Below are positions 1 through 9,061 of a stretch of DNA of 64,000 nucleotides, piece by piece. The position numbers and the translations under genes were made by a program. Each line of letters opens with the position of its first letter. Within the stretch, counting starts at the first letter, position 1. The DNA lies in NCBI RefSeq assembly GCF_003947415.1, contig NZ_QHKL01000011.1, forward strand, positions 62,001-126,000. The letters are read 5' to 3'. The stretch comes from Amycolatopsis sp. WAC 01376. Its GTDB lineage: Bacteria; Actinomycetota; Actinomycetes; Mycobacteriales; Pseudonocardiaceae. The notes below the pieces were generated by a model. The model saw only the letters and a program-made list of their open reading frames with translations. It was not told the DNA's origin and ran no database searches.

Positions 1-924
1 TGCCATCTTCTTCGGCGTCGGCCGCAAGAACGGCAACGGCAGCGCCAGCACCGAGCGCACCTCGGCGTCCTGCCGCTGGATCCGGGCGTGCACGGCGGGC
101 GGCCAGGGCGCCGCGCCGGGCGGGACCGGGCCGAGGAAGTCCAGGATCTGTTCCGGCGTCGGCCGTCGCGCCGGGTCCTTGGCAAGGCAGGGCTCGGCGA
201 GCCGCCGGATCTCGTCCGGAACCACGCTGAAGTCCGCCGCGCCGTGAACGACGTTATACAGCGTCTGGGGTGCGGTCGGGCCGGTGAACGGGCCGCGTCC
301 GGTCGACGCCATGATCAGGATCGCGCCGAGGGAGAACACGTCGCTCGCGCCGGTGACCTGCCCGCTGCCCGCCTGTTCCGGCGACATGAAGGCGGGCGAC
401 CCGATGATCGCGCCCGTCCCGGTGAGTTCCTGCGCCTCCTCGGCCACCCGCGCGATGCCGAAGTCGATCACCCTGGGGCCATCACTCGTCAGGATGATGT
501 TGCTGGGCTTGAGGTCCCGGTGGATCAACCCGGCACGGTGGATCTCCGTCAACGCCGCGGCGAGTCCGGACGCCAGCACCCGGACCGACTCGGCGGGCAG
601 CGGCCCGGCGGCGTCCACGGCCTCCTTCAGCGACGGACCGGTGACGAAGACCGAGGCGAGCCACGGGGTTTCCGCTTCCGCGTCGGCGTCCATGACGGCG
701 GCGGTGTAGGCGCCGGAGACCAGCCGCGACGTGGCGACCTCGCGCCGGAACCGTTCACGGAAGCGGGGATCGTGCGCGAACTGGGCGTGCAGCTGCTTGA
801 CCGCGACGAGCCTGCCGTCCGGGGCGAGGCCGAGCACGACGCGCCCCATACCGCCTTCGCCGATCTCGGCGATGATCCGGTACGGGCCGATCTGCCGGGG
901 TTCCCCGGGGTTCAACGGTTTCAC
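1..924 (-). CDS. Ser/Thr protein kinase, PknB-like, 3' end outside window
   Basis: Membrane-type bacterial Hanks kinase, partial: 308 codons are present and the gene runs off the left edge. The start is GTG at 924, giving a protein beginning MKPLNPGEP, almost the same opening as the next kinase upstream (MKPLNTGEP), which supports this start. The glycine-rich loop (GEGGMGRV), the VAVK lysine, HRDLKPSN catalytic loop, the IDFGIA metal-binding motif and a SPAFMSPEQ activation segment are all readable, so the kinase should be active. After about residue 270 the sequence becomes Pro-rich, as in a juxtamembrane linker; a membrane segment and sensor domain would lie outside the window. It follows the second kinase by only 9 bp in the same direction, so the two are probably one transcript and arose by tandem duplication. 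Confidence 0.9.
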   Translation of the reverse strand, partial: MKPLNPGEPRQIGPYRIIAEIGEGGMGRVVLGLAPDGRLVAVKQLHAQFAHDPRFRERFRREVATSRLVSGAYTAAVMDADAEAETPWLASVFVTGPSLKEAVDAAGPLPAESVRVLASGLAAALTEIHRAGLIHRDLKPSNIILTSDGPRVIDFGIARVAEEAQELTGTGAIIGSPAFMSPEQAGSGQVTGASDVFSLGAILIMASTGRGPFTGPTAPQTLYNVVHGAADFSVVPDEIRRLAEPCLAKDPARRPTPEQILDFLGPVPPGAAPWPPAVHARIQRQDAEVRSVLALPLPFLRPTPKKMA

Positions 925-933
925 TGGTCAGCC

Positions 934-2817
934 CTAGGGTTTCGGAAGTTTCGGCAACAACGCCCCGGCGAAGGCCTTCGCCTTCTCGCAGGCTTGCTCG
1001 GCGGTCTTCTCGGCACCGCTGGTCCCGACGGTCAGCTCGACGTTCTCCCCGTCGCGGTCGCTGACGGACCGATGCTGCCAGGTCAGCGAACAGGACGAGC
1101 GGGCGGCGCCGTCGTCCCTTCTCGCCAGGTACACCTTGGCCCCGCCGAGATCCAGGGTGGCGGTCTCCGTGTAGTACGAATCCTTCGATTGGGCCGGCGG
1201 GTACGCCCGCACGAAGCTCAGCCGGACACTGCCCGTCGTGTCGTACCGGCATTGGTGCAGATGTTCGCGGATCGTTTCGACGACCGGGCCGATCAGCCGG
1301 TCCGTGGTCGCCGGGCCGAGCAGCGCGCACGGGTCCAGTGGAGCCAGGGTGCCCGCCGGAAGCGCGCGCTCGTGGCCTCCGGCGCGGATCCGCTTGACCG
1401 CGTCGGAGAGCGCGGCCTTCACCACCGAACACGCCTCGTCCTTTGTGGACATCGAGTTGACGTCGACGCTGAGTTTGGTGTTCGGCAGGCCGGCGACAGG
1501 GACGGCGACCGCGCACGCGTCGTCGGAGCCCTTGACGCGCAGCGGAAGCCCTTCCAGCTCGCCGCCCGCCACGCCTTCGACCAGATCGCCGCCGATCTGC
1601 AGGTCCAGCCATTTCCCCGTGGGCGAGGAGTACGTGCACGAGTCGAAATGGATGTCCATCTCCGTGCTCAGCTTGCCGAACCCTGGCACGTCCCGGCCCG
1701 CGAGCACCTTGCACAGGTCGACCCGGCGCAGGTTGTCCGGGCCGAGCGGATCCTGGTTGACCGGGGTGGCGACCGGTTCGTCCGGCTGCGGCGAGGAACT
1801 CGGCGCGATGGCGGCCGGAGGCGGGTCTTCCCCGGACAGCGAGACCGCGGCGACGGTGCCACCGGCCAGCAGCACCACGGCGGCCGCGGCCAGTCCCGCG
1901 TACAGGCCGCGCCGGGATCGCTTCGGCGGAGGCGGGTTCAGCAGCCGCCGGACCTCGGCCTGCTGCGTCTCGATGAGGTGCGACACCACTGGTGGCCACG
2001 GGCTGGTCACCGGCGGGATCGGGCCGAGCCGCTCCAGCACCCAGGCCGGGGACGGCCGGTCCGCCGGGTTCTTCGCCAGGCACGGCTCGACGATCTGCCG
2101 CAGCTCCGGCGCCAGATACCGCAGATCGGGCTGGACGTGCACGACGTTGTACAGAGTGTGCGGAGTGGACGTCCCGGTGAAGGGGCTCTTCCCGGTCGCC
2201 GCCAGCACCAGCAACGCGCCGAACGAGAACATGTCGCTCGCCGCGGTCAGCGGCTTGCCCTCGGCCTGCTCCGGCGACATGAACCCGGGCGAACCGATGA
2301 CGGCGCCGGTGTGCGTGAGTTCGGAGTCGCCTTCGACCGCGCGGGCGATCCCGAAGTCGATCACCCGGGGGCCGTCGCCGGCGAGGATGACGTTGCTCGG
2401 CTTCAGGTCCCGGTGGATCAGCCCGGCGCGGTGGATGTCGCCCAGCGCCAGCGCGAGCCCCGCGGCGAGATGCCGGACCGCCATCGGCGGCAGCGGCCCG
2501 CCCGCGGAGACCGCGTCGGACAGCGCCGGTCCCGGGACGAACACCGAGGCCAGCCATGGTGTCGGCGCGTGCGGATCGGCGTCCATGACCGGGGCGGTGT
2601 ACGCGCCGGACACCAGACGGGAGGTTTCGACCTCCCGGCGGAACCGCTCGCGGAAGCCGGGATCGTGCGCGAAACCCGGGTGGACCTGCTTGATCGCGAC
2701 CAGGCGCCCGTCGGAGGAGACCCCGAGCAGCACCCGGCCCATCCCGCCCTCACCGAGCGCGGCGAACACCCGGTAGCGCCCCACGCCGGTGGGTTCGCCG
2801 GTGTTCAACGGCTTCAC
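934..2817 (-). CDS. Transmembrane Ser/Thr protein kinase, PknB-like
   Basis: 627 residues from GTG at 2817; a longer frame exists upstream, but this start matches the paralogue downstream and has an AAGGGGG ribosome site 5 bases before it. Kinase domain about residues 14-265: GEGGMGRV loop, Lys43 (AIKQ), Asp137 in HRDLKPSN, Asp154 in DFG, SPGFMSPEQ. A basic Pro-rich stretch (about 294-303) precedes one membrane helix (about 305-327), then an acidic Pro/Ser linker and a roughly 270-residue outer domain with several cysteines, of no family I recognise. The topology is an extracytoplasmic sensor coupled to a cytosolic kinase. What it senses cannot be told from sequence. The start region reuses the arm of an intergenic hairpin family (see findings). 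Confidence 0.92.
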   Translation of the reverse strand: MKPLNTGEPTGVGRYRVFAALGEGGMGRVLLGVSSDGRLVAIKQVHPGFAHDPGFRERFRREVETSRLVSGAYTAPVMDADPHAPTPWLASVFVPGPALSDAVSAGGPLPPMAVRHLAAGLALALGDIHRAGLIHRDLKPSNVILAGDGPRVIDFGIARAVEGDSELTHTGAVIGSPGFMSPEQAEGKPLTAASDMFSFGALLVLAATGKSPFTGTSTPHTLYNVVHVQPDLRYLAPELRQIVEPCLAKNPADRPSPAWVLERLGPIPPVTSPWPPVVSHLIETQQAEVRRLLNPPPPKRSRRGLYAGLAAAAVVLLAGGTVAAVSLSGEDPPPAAIAPSSSPQPDEPVATPVNQDPLGPDNLRRVDLCKVLAGRDVPGFGKLSTEMDIHFDSCTYSSPTGKWLDLQIGGDLVEGVAGGELEGLPLRVKGSDDACAVAVPVAGLPNTKLSVDVNSMSTKDEACSVVKAALSDAVKRIRAGGHERALPAGTLAPLDPCALLGPATTDRLIGPVVETIREHLHQCRYDTTGSVRLSFVRAYPPAQSKDSYYTETATLDLGGAKVYLARRDDGAARSSCSLTWQHRSVSDRDGENVELTVGTSGAEKTAEQACEKAKAFAGALLPKLPKP

Positions 2818-2863
2818 GAAGGCCCCCTTGTCCGGGGCGATGGTACAAAACCACCCGGAAGTG

Positions 2864-5092
2864 TCACGCAGCGCGTCGGTCCGCACGGCCGAAGTCCTTG
2901 AGCCGGAGGCTGTTGGACACGACGAGCACGGAGGACAACGACATCGCGGCACCGGCGATCAGCGGGTTCAGCAGGCCCAGCGCGGCCAGCGGGATCGCGG
3001 CGACGTTGTAGCCGAACGCCCAGACCAGGTTCCCCCGGATGATCCGCAGGGTCCGATCGGCGAGCCGGATGGCGTCGGGGACCACGCGCAGGTCTTCGCG
3101 GACCAGCACCATGTCGGCCGAGCGCAACGCGATGTCACTGCCCTGTGCCATCGCCATGCCGAGATCCGCGGTGGCCAGCGCCGGACCGTCGTTGATCCCG
3201 TCGCCGACCATCGCGACCCGCGCTCCCCCGGCCCGCAGCTCTTCGATGACCGCGGCCTTCTCCGCGGGCAGCACGCCGGCGCGCACGTCGGAGACGCCGA
3301 TCTCGTCCGCGACCACGCGAGCGGCGGCTTCGTTGTCGCCGGTCAGGAGCACGGTCCGCAGGCCGAGCGCGTGCAAGGCGTCGACGGCTGCCCGTGCCGA
3401 CGGCTTCACGACGTCCCGGATCGCCAACTGTCCGGCGACCCGGCCGTCCACGGCGACGAGGATCGCCGTGGTTCCGTCCTCCGACGTGAAGTCGCCGGGG
3501 ACGGTGATCCCCCGATCGGCGAACAGCCGCGCGTTGCCGACAAGGACCTCGTGCCCCTCGACCTCGCCCTTCGCGCCCAGCCCCGGCAGGGCGCCGAAGC
3601 GTTCGACAGGGGGCAGGTCCGGCAGTTCGGCCCTCGCCGCGGTCACCACGGCCGCCGCGATGGCGTGCTCCGAACCGGACTCCACGGCTCCGGCGAACCG
3701 CAGCAGCTCGCCGATGGTGAACCCGTCGGCAGGACGGCACGCGGTGACGGTCATCTTCCCGGTGGTGACGGTGCCGGTCTTGTCCAGCACGACGGTGTCC
3801 ACCGTGCGGCTCGCCTCGAGCGCGTCAGGTCCCTTGATGAGGATGCCCAGCTGCGCGCCGCGGCCGACCCCGGCCATGAGCGCGGTCGGCGTCGCCAGCC
3901 CGAGCGCGCACGGGCAAGCGATGATGAGGACGGCGACGGCGGCCGCGAACCCTTCGCGGACAGGCGCCCCGCCGAGCAGCCAGGCCGCGAGCGTCACCAC
4001 CGCCACGCCGAGCACGGCGGGGACGAACACCGCGCAGATCCGGTCGACCAGGCGTTGCACCGCCGCCTTGCGGGCTTGCGCGCGTTCGGCCAGCGCGGTC
4101 ATCTGGGCGAGCTGGGTGTGCGTGCCGACCGCGGTCGCGCGGACGACCAGCCTGCCGTCCCGGTTCACCGAAGCGCCGATGACCCGGTCTCCTTCGCCGG
4201 CCTCCGCGGGCACCGGCTCACCGGTCACCGCGCTCACATCCACAGTAGACAGTCCGCTGTGGACGACGCCGTCGGCGGCGATCGACTCCCCCGGCTTGAC
4301 CACGAACAGCTCGCCGACGGCCAGTTCGCCGATCGGCACCATCCGCTCCGCTCCGTCCCGCAGCACCCGGACGTCCTTGGCAGCCAAGGCGTCCAGTGCC
4401 GCGAGGAGCCCGGCGGCGCTGCGCCGGGACCGGCTTTCGAAGTACCGGCCCGCCAGCAGGAAGGTGGTCACCCCGGCGGCGACGTCGAGGTAGATCGCGT
4501 CGGCACCGGCCGCCGTCGGGCCGAAGCCGATCCAGTACCCGGGTTCGGAGCCGCCCGCGAAGGCGGACCACGCCGACCACGCGAACGACGAGAGCACGCC
4601 CAGCGAAACCAGGGTGTCCATACTGGACGAACGATGACGAAGGTTCCGCAACGTGGCCCGGTGGAACGGCAGTGCGGACCAGAACACCACCGGAACGGCC
4701 AGCGCGAGGCACAGCAGCTCCCAGCCGGGGAACCGCAACCGCGGCACCAGGGCGAGCGTGATCGACAGGTTCCCCAGCGGGATCGCCAGCAACGCGGCGA
4801 CGACCAGCCGCCGACGGAGATCCCGCACCCGGGCGAAGCCGCTGTCCGGATCCTCTTCCCCGCGGACCTCCGCCGTGTAACCGGATTTGCGGACCCGCTC
4901 GATGAGCACTTCGTCGGCCAGCGTTTCGGGCACCTGCACGGTGGCTCGCTCGGTCGCGTAGTTCACCGACGCGCGCACACCGTCCAGCTTGTTCAAGGTG
5001 CGTTCGACCCGCGCCGAACAAGCGGCGCAGGTCATCCCCGACACGGTCAGTTCCACCGTGCGGACGGCGGCCTCCGGCGCGGAAATCGTCAT
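2864..5092 (-). CDS. copA: Copper-translocating P1B-type ATPase
   Basis: Heavy-metal efflux ATPase, 742 residues, normal length for CopA. One N-terminal HMA metal-binding domain carries GMTCAAC (Cys22, Cys25). The membrane metal site is CPC (Cys393, Cys395). The phosphorylation motif DKTGT has Asp437; the TGE actuator motif (TGEPVP) and the hinge GDGIND (630-635) are present. The last two helices contain the YN and MSLSSV patterns typical of the Cu(I) subgroup (P1B-1). It uses ATP to expel Cu(I) from the cytoplasm. No CopZ chaperone or CsoR repressor gene is adjacent. ATG at 5092 is the first residue before the HMA domain. It is separated by 46 bp from the kinase genes downstream in the same direction. 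Confidence 0.95.
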   Translation of the reverse strand: MTISAPEAAVRTVELTVSGMTCAACSARVERTLNKLDGVRASVNYATERATVQVPETLADEVLIERVRKSGYTAEVRGEEDPDSGFARVRDLRRRLVVAALLAIPLGNLSITLALVPRLRFPGWELLCLALAVPVVFWSALPFHRATLRNLRHRSSSMDTLVSLGVLSSFAWSAWSAFAGGSEPGYWIGFGPTAAGADAIYLDVAAGVTTFLLAGRYFESRSRRSAAGLLAALDALAAKDVRVLRDGAERMVPIGELAVGELFVVKPGESIAADGVVHSGLSTVDVSAVTGEPVPAEAGEGDRVIGASVNRDGRLVVRATAVGTHTQLAQMTALAERAQARKAAVQRLVDRICAVFVPAVLGVAVVTLAAWLLGGAPVREGFAAAVAVLIIACPCALGLATPTALMAGVGRGAQLGILIKGPDALEASRTVDTVVLDKTGTVTTGKMTVTACRPADGFTIGELLRFAGAVESGSEHAIAAAVVTAARAELPDLPPVERFGALPGLGAKGEVEGHEVLVGNARLFADRGITVPGDFTSEDGTTAILVAVDGRVAGQLAIRDVVKPSARAAVDALHALGLRTVLLTGDNEAAARVVADEIGVSDVRAGVLPAEKAAVIEELRAGGARVAMVGDGINDGPALATADLGMAMAQGSDIALRSADMVLVREDLRVVPDAIRLADRTLRIIRGNLVWAFGYNVAAIPLAALGLLNPLIAGAAMSLSSVLVVSNSLRLKDFGRADRRAA

Positions 5093-5536
5093 TTCGTGGC
5101 ACTCCCGGGTTCACCAATGGTTCCTTGGTGGTGGAACAGGTGCCCGGGTGGTGTCGCGAGGCAGATTACCGCCGCCGGGAACCGGACCCGCCTCCGGCCC
5201 GACTACTGCGATGGTGGTGGAAACAGGTGTCGGTAGAGCCGGTCGTGAGTGTTCGGGTGGCAGTGTGTGCCGGCGGCGGTTTCACGTGTCTGGACGGACG
5301 ACACACGTGTTGGGTTGGACGACACGCGTGATTGGACGGACGACTCGCGTGAGAACCCTGGACGCGCGTGTGTCGTCCATCCAGTCACGCGTGGCGTCCG
5401 TCTGATCACATGTGTCGTCCCATCAGTCACGCGAAACCTCTGTGTGAAGGCCTCCTGAGTACATGAAGGCCCCCTTCCTTGCGCCTAGGTACAGGAAGGG
5501 GTCCTTCATGTACTTCACCCGAGCGCAGGCGCGTGA
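5093..5536. other. Intergenic region with short degenerate repeats and a hairpin
   Basis: No convincing gene in these 444 bases. From about 5281 to 5436 there are repeated words of the kind GGACGACACGCGTGA and its complement (TCACGCG, GTGTCGTCC) in both orientations. A long hairpin follows at 5458-5514. The part nearest copA (5093-5230) should hold its promoter, but I could not pick out a CsoR-type operator. Confidence 0.6.
5458..5514. repeat. Intergenic hairpin, family A
   Basis: Inverted repeat with arms starting AGTACATGAAGG and ending CCTTCATGTACT; about 21-22 paired bases with one mismatch around a short GC loop. The same family occurs at 46843-46897 and 51047-51107. It lies just past the stop of the leftward secreted-protein gene and could act as a transcription terminator, but no T-tract follows. 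Confidence 0.85.
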
Positions 5537-6652
5537 CTAGCGCGGGGTCAGCGTGAGGTCGAAGGTGTTGCCGTCGCCCTGGACGAGCGAGCTCACGTAT
5601 GAGGTGAAGGCGCCGCAGCCGGTCAGCGGTGCCAGCGAATAGGTTCCGGTGAGCGTGCCGCCTGCCGCCATGGTGAAACCGTCACCGGTGCGCAGTTCCG
5701 CCGTCGACGGGGCAGACGTCCGGCAGCCCGGTCCGGTGCTGACCGGCATGCCGACGAGCGTGACGAGCGGCAGGACGGTGGTGAACCGGGGCCGTGCGAC
5801 GAAACCGGTCCCGGCGAGATCGCCGCCCTGCGGTCCGTCGGCGACGAACTCCAGATCCGCCGAGCCCGGCAGGAAGCCGAACAGCCGGAAGTCGGCGTGT
5901 GCCTTGTCGAACACCGGGCCGCCGCTGAACACCGTGGCCGCGGTGGGGCTCAGGTCGAACGAGCCTGCCAGCGGCGCGGCGGCGCCGAGTGCTTTGAGTC
6001 CGGTCTTGCCGGCGACCGTGTAGCGATGGCCCGCGGGCTTGTCGCCGAGTTCGAACGACAGCAGAACCGGGTCCTGGCCGGGGTCGAGCGTGCAGTCCGA
6101 AGTGAACGAACCGATGCCGGTGAACGAGCCGTCGGCCTTCTTCGGGGTGAGGCGGGTGGTGAAGTCGCCGATGGTCAAGGTGGTCTTGCCCGGTTTCGCC
6201 AGCGTGATCGTGGGCACGGAACCCGTCGCCACCGTGTTGAACGTGCCGGACGGCGGGAGGTCGGTCTTGGCGACGTTCAGCGGAAGGCGCACCGGGAGCG
6301 GGTTCGCGTCACCGTTGACCAGCGTCACGCCGGCGGCCGCGGTGCCCTCGATGGTGGCGGCGCCGACCAGGTTCAGCCCGCGCGCGGCCTTGTCCGGCAC
6401 GGTCACGGTGATGGTCAGCCCGGAGGTCGTGAGCGTGCCGCCGGGCGCCGTCGGGACCTCGAAGTCGGCCTTGATGTCCACGTCGAGCTTCTGCAGCCCG
6501 ATCAGCGGGAACGGGCAGGTGAACGACAGTTTCTTGGCCACGGGAGTGCCCGCCGCCGCGCTCCGCACGGCGACGAACAGCAGGCTGCCGGCGGTGAGCA
6601 GGACGATGAGGCCCGCCGCGAGGAGCATCCGGACGTTGATGCGAAGGGGCAT
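5537..6652 (-). CDS. Secreted protein, DUF6801-like
   Basis: 371 residues from ATG at 6652 (MPLRINVRM). An upstream in-frame GTG at 6697 would add 15 residues ahead of the signal sequence and is less likely. A hydrophobic segment (about 9-26) ending in an AAAG-like site looks like a signal peptide. The mature protein starts with a block LSFTCPFPLIG and continues as a beta-rich domain ending around TSDCTLDPGQ; I associate this pattern with the label DUF6801, from memory. The C-terminal half ends with GCG...QGDGNTFDLTL, a motif shared with three other proteins in this window. Function unknown; presumably a cell-envelope or extracellular protein. It directly follows a paralogue (6726-7955) and probably shares its transcript. 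Confidence 0.82.
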   Translation of the reverse strand: MPLRINVRMLLAAGLIVLLTAGSLLFVAVRSAAAGTPVAKKLSFTCPFPLIGLQKLDVDIKADFEVPTAPGGTLTTSGLTITVTVPDKAARGLNLVGAATIEGTAAAGVTLVNGDANPLPVRLPLNVAKTDLPPSGTFNTVATGSVPTITLAKPGKTTLTIGDFTTRLTPKKADGSFTGIGSFTSDCTLDPGQDPVLLSFELGDKPAGHRYTVAGKTGLKALGAAAPLAGSFDLSPTAATVFSGGPVFDKAHADFRLFGFLPGSADLEFVADGPQGGDLAGTGFVARPRFTTVLPLVTLVGMPVSTGPGCRTSAPSTAELRTGDGFTMAAGGTLTGTYSLAPLTGCGAFTSYVSSLVQGDGNTFDLTLTPR

Positions 6653-6725
6653 GGTCGCCTTCCTGGACGGCACGGAAACGGCACCGGTCCCCGTCACGGA
6701 ACGCGACGGGGACCGGCTGCCTGAC

Positions 6726-7955
6726 TTACTTCTTGGTGAGGTTCAGATCGAGCGTGTTGCCGTCGCTCTTGGCGAACATGCTGATCATGTCGTTGAACGA
6801 ACCGCAGTTCTGCAGCGCCGACAGCGAGTAGGTACCGGAGAGCTTCCCGCCCTTGAGCAGGTCGAAGTCCGGACCGGTGGTCATCTCGCTGGTGGACGGG
6901 CTGACCGTGCCGCACTTCGGGTCGCTGCTGATGGGGATCCCGAAGACCTGCACGCTCGGCAGGAACACGTTGAACTTGATGTGCGCCTTGAACCCGGTGC
7001 CGACGAGCTCACCGGTCTGCTTGCCGACCTGCTCGACCTTGATCTCCGAACGTCCGTCGACGAACCCGAACAGCTTGAACTGGGTGGAGGACGGGTCGAG
7101 CTTCAGGTCACCGGTGAACGTCTTCGACGCGAGGTCCACGTTCGCGTCGAAACCACCGTTGATCGCGGCCGTGCTGCCGAGCGACTTCAGCGCGGTCTGT
7201 CCCTTGATGCCGAACGCGTACTTGATCCCGCCGCCACCGGGCGTGGTGGTGGTAGTGGGCGGGGTCGTCGGCGTGGTCGGCGTCGTGGGGGTGGTGGGCG
7301 TGGTCGGGGTGGTGGGCGTGGTCGTGCCGCCACCGCCGTCACCGATCTTGATCGTGGCCAGGGTGTTGTTCTGGCCCGGATCCTGCTTGCACGGCGCGTC
7401 GATCGTGCCGTCCGGCGTGATGCCGGTGACCGAACCGTCGGCCTTGCGCGGGGTGACCTTCAGCTGCAGGTCGCCCACGGTGATCTTCGCTTCGCCGGGC
7501 TGGTTGAAGGTCAGCGAAGGCGTCTTGCCCGCCGCGTTGATCGTCATCTCGCCCGAGGTGGGGATGTTCTGCTTGGCGATGTCGTTCGGGACGTTGACCG
7601 GGAGGTTGAGCCCCGGCGCCGCCACGGTCGCCGCCGCGATGGCCTGTCCTTCCAGCGTGGTCGCACCGATCAGGTTGAGCCCGCTGACCGTGTCCGCGTT
7701 GATCGTGGACACGGCCTTGATGTCGAACGTGCCGGTCGGCTGACCGGTCTTGACCGACAGCGGAAGATCGGTGTTGATCACCACCTTCAGCGACTGTGAC
7801 CCCACGAGCGGCAGGTCGCAGTGGTAGTTGAGGGGCAGCGAGATCGGATCGGCGACACTGGACTGTGCCCCGACCACGAGTACCGCGGCGGCAAGCCCCA
7901 CGGCACCGGCAGCGGCGGCGGCGACCGCCTTCTTGGTTCCTCTACGGTGACTCAC
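6726..7955 (-). CDS. Secreted protein, DUF6801-like, with TTP linker
   Basis: 409 residues. A signal peptide (about 1-35, basic start then Ala/Val-rich, ending SSVADP) is followed by the LNYHCDLPLVG version of the N-terminal block and a beta-rich domain ending CKQDPGQ. A Thr/Pro linker (TTPTTP units, about residues 206-235) joins it to a C-terminal domain that ends NCGS...KSDGNTLDLNL. Paralogous to the gene at 5537-6652, 73 bp downstream, and to 28329-29921. Cysteines are few and placed in the same positions in all three, which suggests conserved disulfides. A surface or secreted role is likely; no enzymatic motif is visible. Confidence 0.85.
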   Translation of the reverse strand: MSHRRGTKKAVAAAAAGAVGLAAAVLVVGAQSSVADPISLPLNYHCDLPLVGSQSLKVVINTDLPLSVKTGQPTGTFDIKAVSTINADTVSGLNLIGATTLEGQAIAAATVAAPGLNLPVNVPNDIAKQNIPTSGEMTINAAGKTPSLTFNQPGEAKITVGDLQLKVTPRKADGSVTGITPDGTIDAPCKQDPGQNNTLATIKIGDGGGGTTTPTTPTTPTTPTTPTTPTTPPTTTTTPGGGGIKYAFGIKGQTALKSLGSTAAINGGFDANVDLASKTFTGDLKLDPSSTQFKLFGFVDGRSEIKVEQVGKQTGELVGTGFKAHIKFNVFLPSVQVFGIPISSDPKCGTVSPSTSEMTTGPDFDLLKGGKLSGTYSLSALQNCGSFNDMISMFAKSDGNTLDLNLTKK

Positions 7956-8433
7956 GATCGTCCTTCCGTGGTATCAACGATGATACGAAACGGCGTACAA
8001 TTCCCCAGAGCAATGAATATCGGCCCGAGAGAATTCTCCGGGTAGCGACGATGTCTGACGGATCGCAACCGAACAGTAAACTAACGACGCGGCAGTCCCG
8101 CTATCAAGTGGTTCCCCGGAAAAGTTGACGCGCCGCCGGTAAATTGTCACCCTGGCACGGTGCGTCCGGCCGGTTCCTAGTAGCGGCACATGGGTTTTCC
8201 CAGCACAGAGCCACATCACGTCCCGCGCGGAACCGCTGACGAGGGTGACAATCGCGCGGCGGGAAACTATCTCGCGCGTGCCAATCGCCCTTTTCCGGGC
8301 GCCAGCCGCCTTGCCTGCCGGAATCTTTCGTGAGTAACCTCGCGTTTCAGCAAGCCGGTCACCGCCGACCACCGCGGAATCCCGCTCCTCGTGCCACGGC
8401 CGGCCCTCTTTCGCCGAATTCGACGGGGAAACC
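7956..8433. other. Divergent intergenic region
   Basis: 478 bases between the leftward DUF6801-like pair and the rightward lipoprotein gene. I see no gene with a ribosome site here. It must hold both promoters. A widely spaced inverted pair TTGTCACCCT (about 8146) and AGGGTGACAA (about 8239) is present, and related TTGTCAYC words occur upstream of several other genes in the window; whether this is a binding site is unknown. Confidence 0.5.
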
Positions 8434-9015
8434 ATGAAAAGAATGCGCCGCACGGCAGCGCGAATCGCGTTCGCCACCGTCTCCCTGACCGCCGCGGCGG
8501 TCCTGCTGAGCGCCTGCGGGTCCGACGAGCCCGCCGACACCGGCAGGCACGCCGACCCCGCCGCGCTCGCCTGGGCGGACAAGGTGTGCTCCGGAGTCGC
8601 GACGGGCTCGGCGAAACTGACCCAGCCGCCCGCGTTCGACCCCAACAACCCGCAGGGTGCGAAGACCGCCATGGTGGGCTTTCTGAACTCGCTCACCGTG
8701 GCGCTCGACGACATGGCGGGCGGGATCCGCAACGCCGGGGTGCCGCCGGTCCCGGATGGACAGTCCGCTGTGGACAAGGCCACCACCACGCTCGACGAGA
8801 CCAAGTCGAAGGTATCCGCGACCCTGGTGAAGATGCAGGACGCGAAGGTCACCGATCAGGCGAGCCTGCAGAAGGTGGTCGCCGACGCCGACACCACGAT
8901 GAGCGGGTTGAGCGAGCCCGAAGGCCCGATCAAGCACCTGCGCGCCAACCCGGAACTGGATCTCGCGTTCGCCGAGTCCAAGACCTGCCGCCAGGTCTAC
9001 GGCGGCAACGCCTGA
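8434..9015 (+). CDS. Putative lipoprotein of unknown function
   Basis: 193 residues. A basic N-terminus (MKRMRRTAAR) and hydrophobic stretch lead to the lipobox LLSAC, so the protein is probably lipid-anchored to the outer face of the membrane. The mature part is helical and rich in Thr, Lys and Asp, with two cysteines (in KVCSG and KTCRQ) that may pair. A GGGGA ribosome site precedes ATG. I do not recognise the family; similar small lipoproteins occur widely in actinomycetes. The secreted lipase starts 46 bp downstream in the same direction, so they may be co-transcribed. Confidence 0.8.
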   Translation: MKRMRRTAARIAFATVSLTAAAVLLSACGSDEPADTGRHADPAALAWADKVCSGVATGSAKLTQPPAFDPNNPQGAKTAMVGFLNSLTVALDDMAGGIRNAGVPPVPDGQSAVDKATTTLDETKSKVSATLVKMQDAKVTDQASLQKVVADADTTMSGLSEPEGPIKHLRANPELDLAFAESKTCRQVYGGNA

Positions 9016-9061
9016 GTGACGCTCTCCCCTCAACCTGCCCACCCGTTCTGGAGGCCCGGCC

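Noticed and set aside
88..2901. A 937-codon open frame on the plus strand opposite the kinases
   Set aside because: Arg/Gly/Asp-rich translation without motifs, opposite two clear kinase genes; a by-product of high GC in the third codon position.
5093..5457. Possible small metallochaperone or CsoR gene beside copA
   Set aside because: No frame in this stretch shows an MxCxxC motif, CsoR cysteines or a ribosome site.
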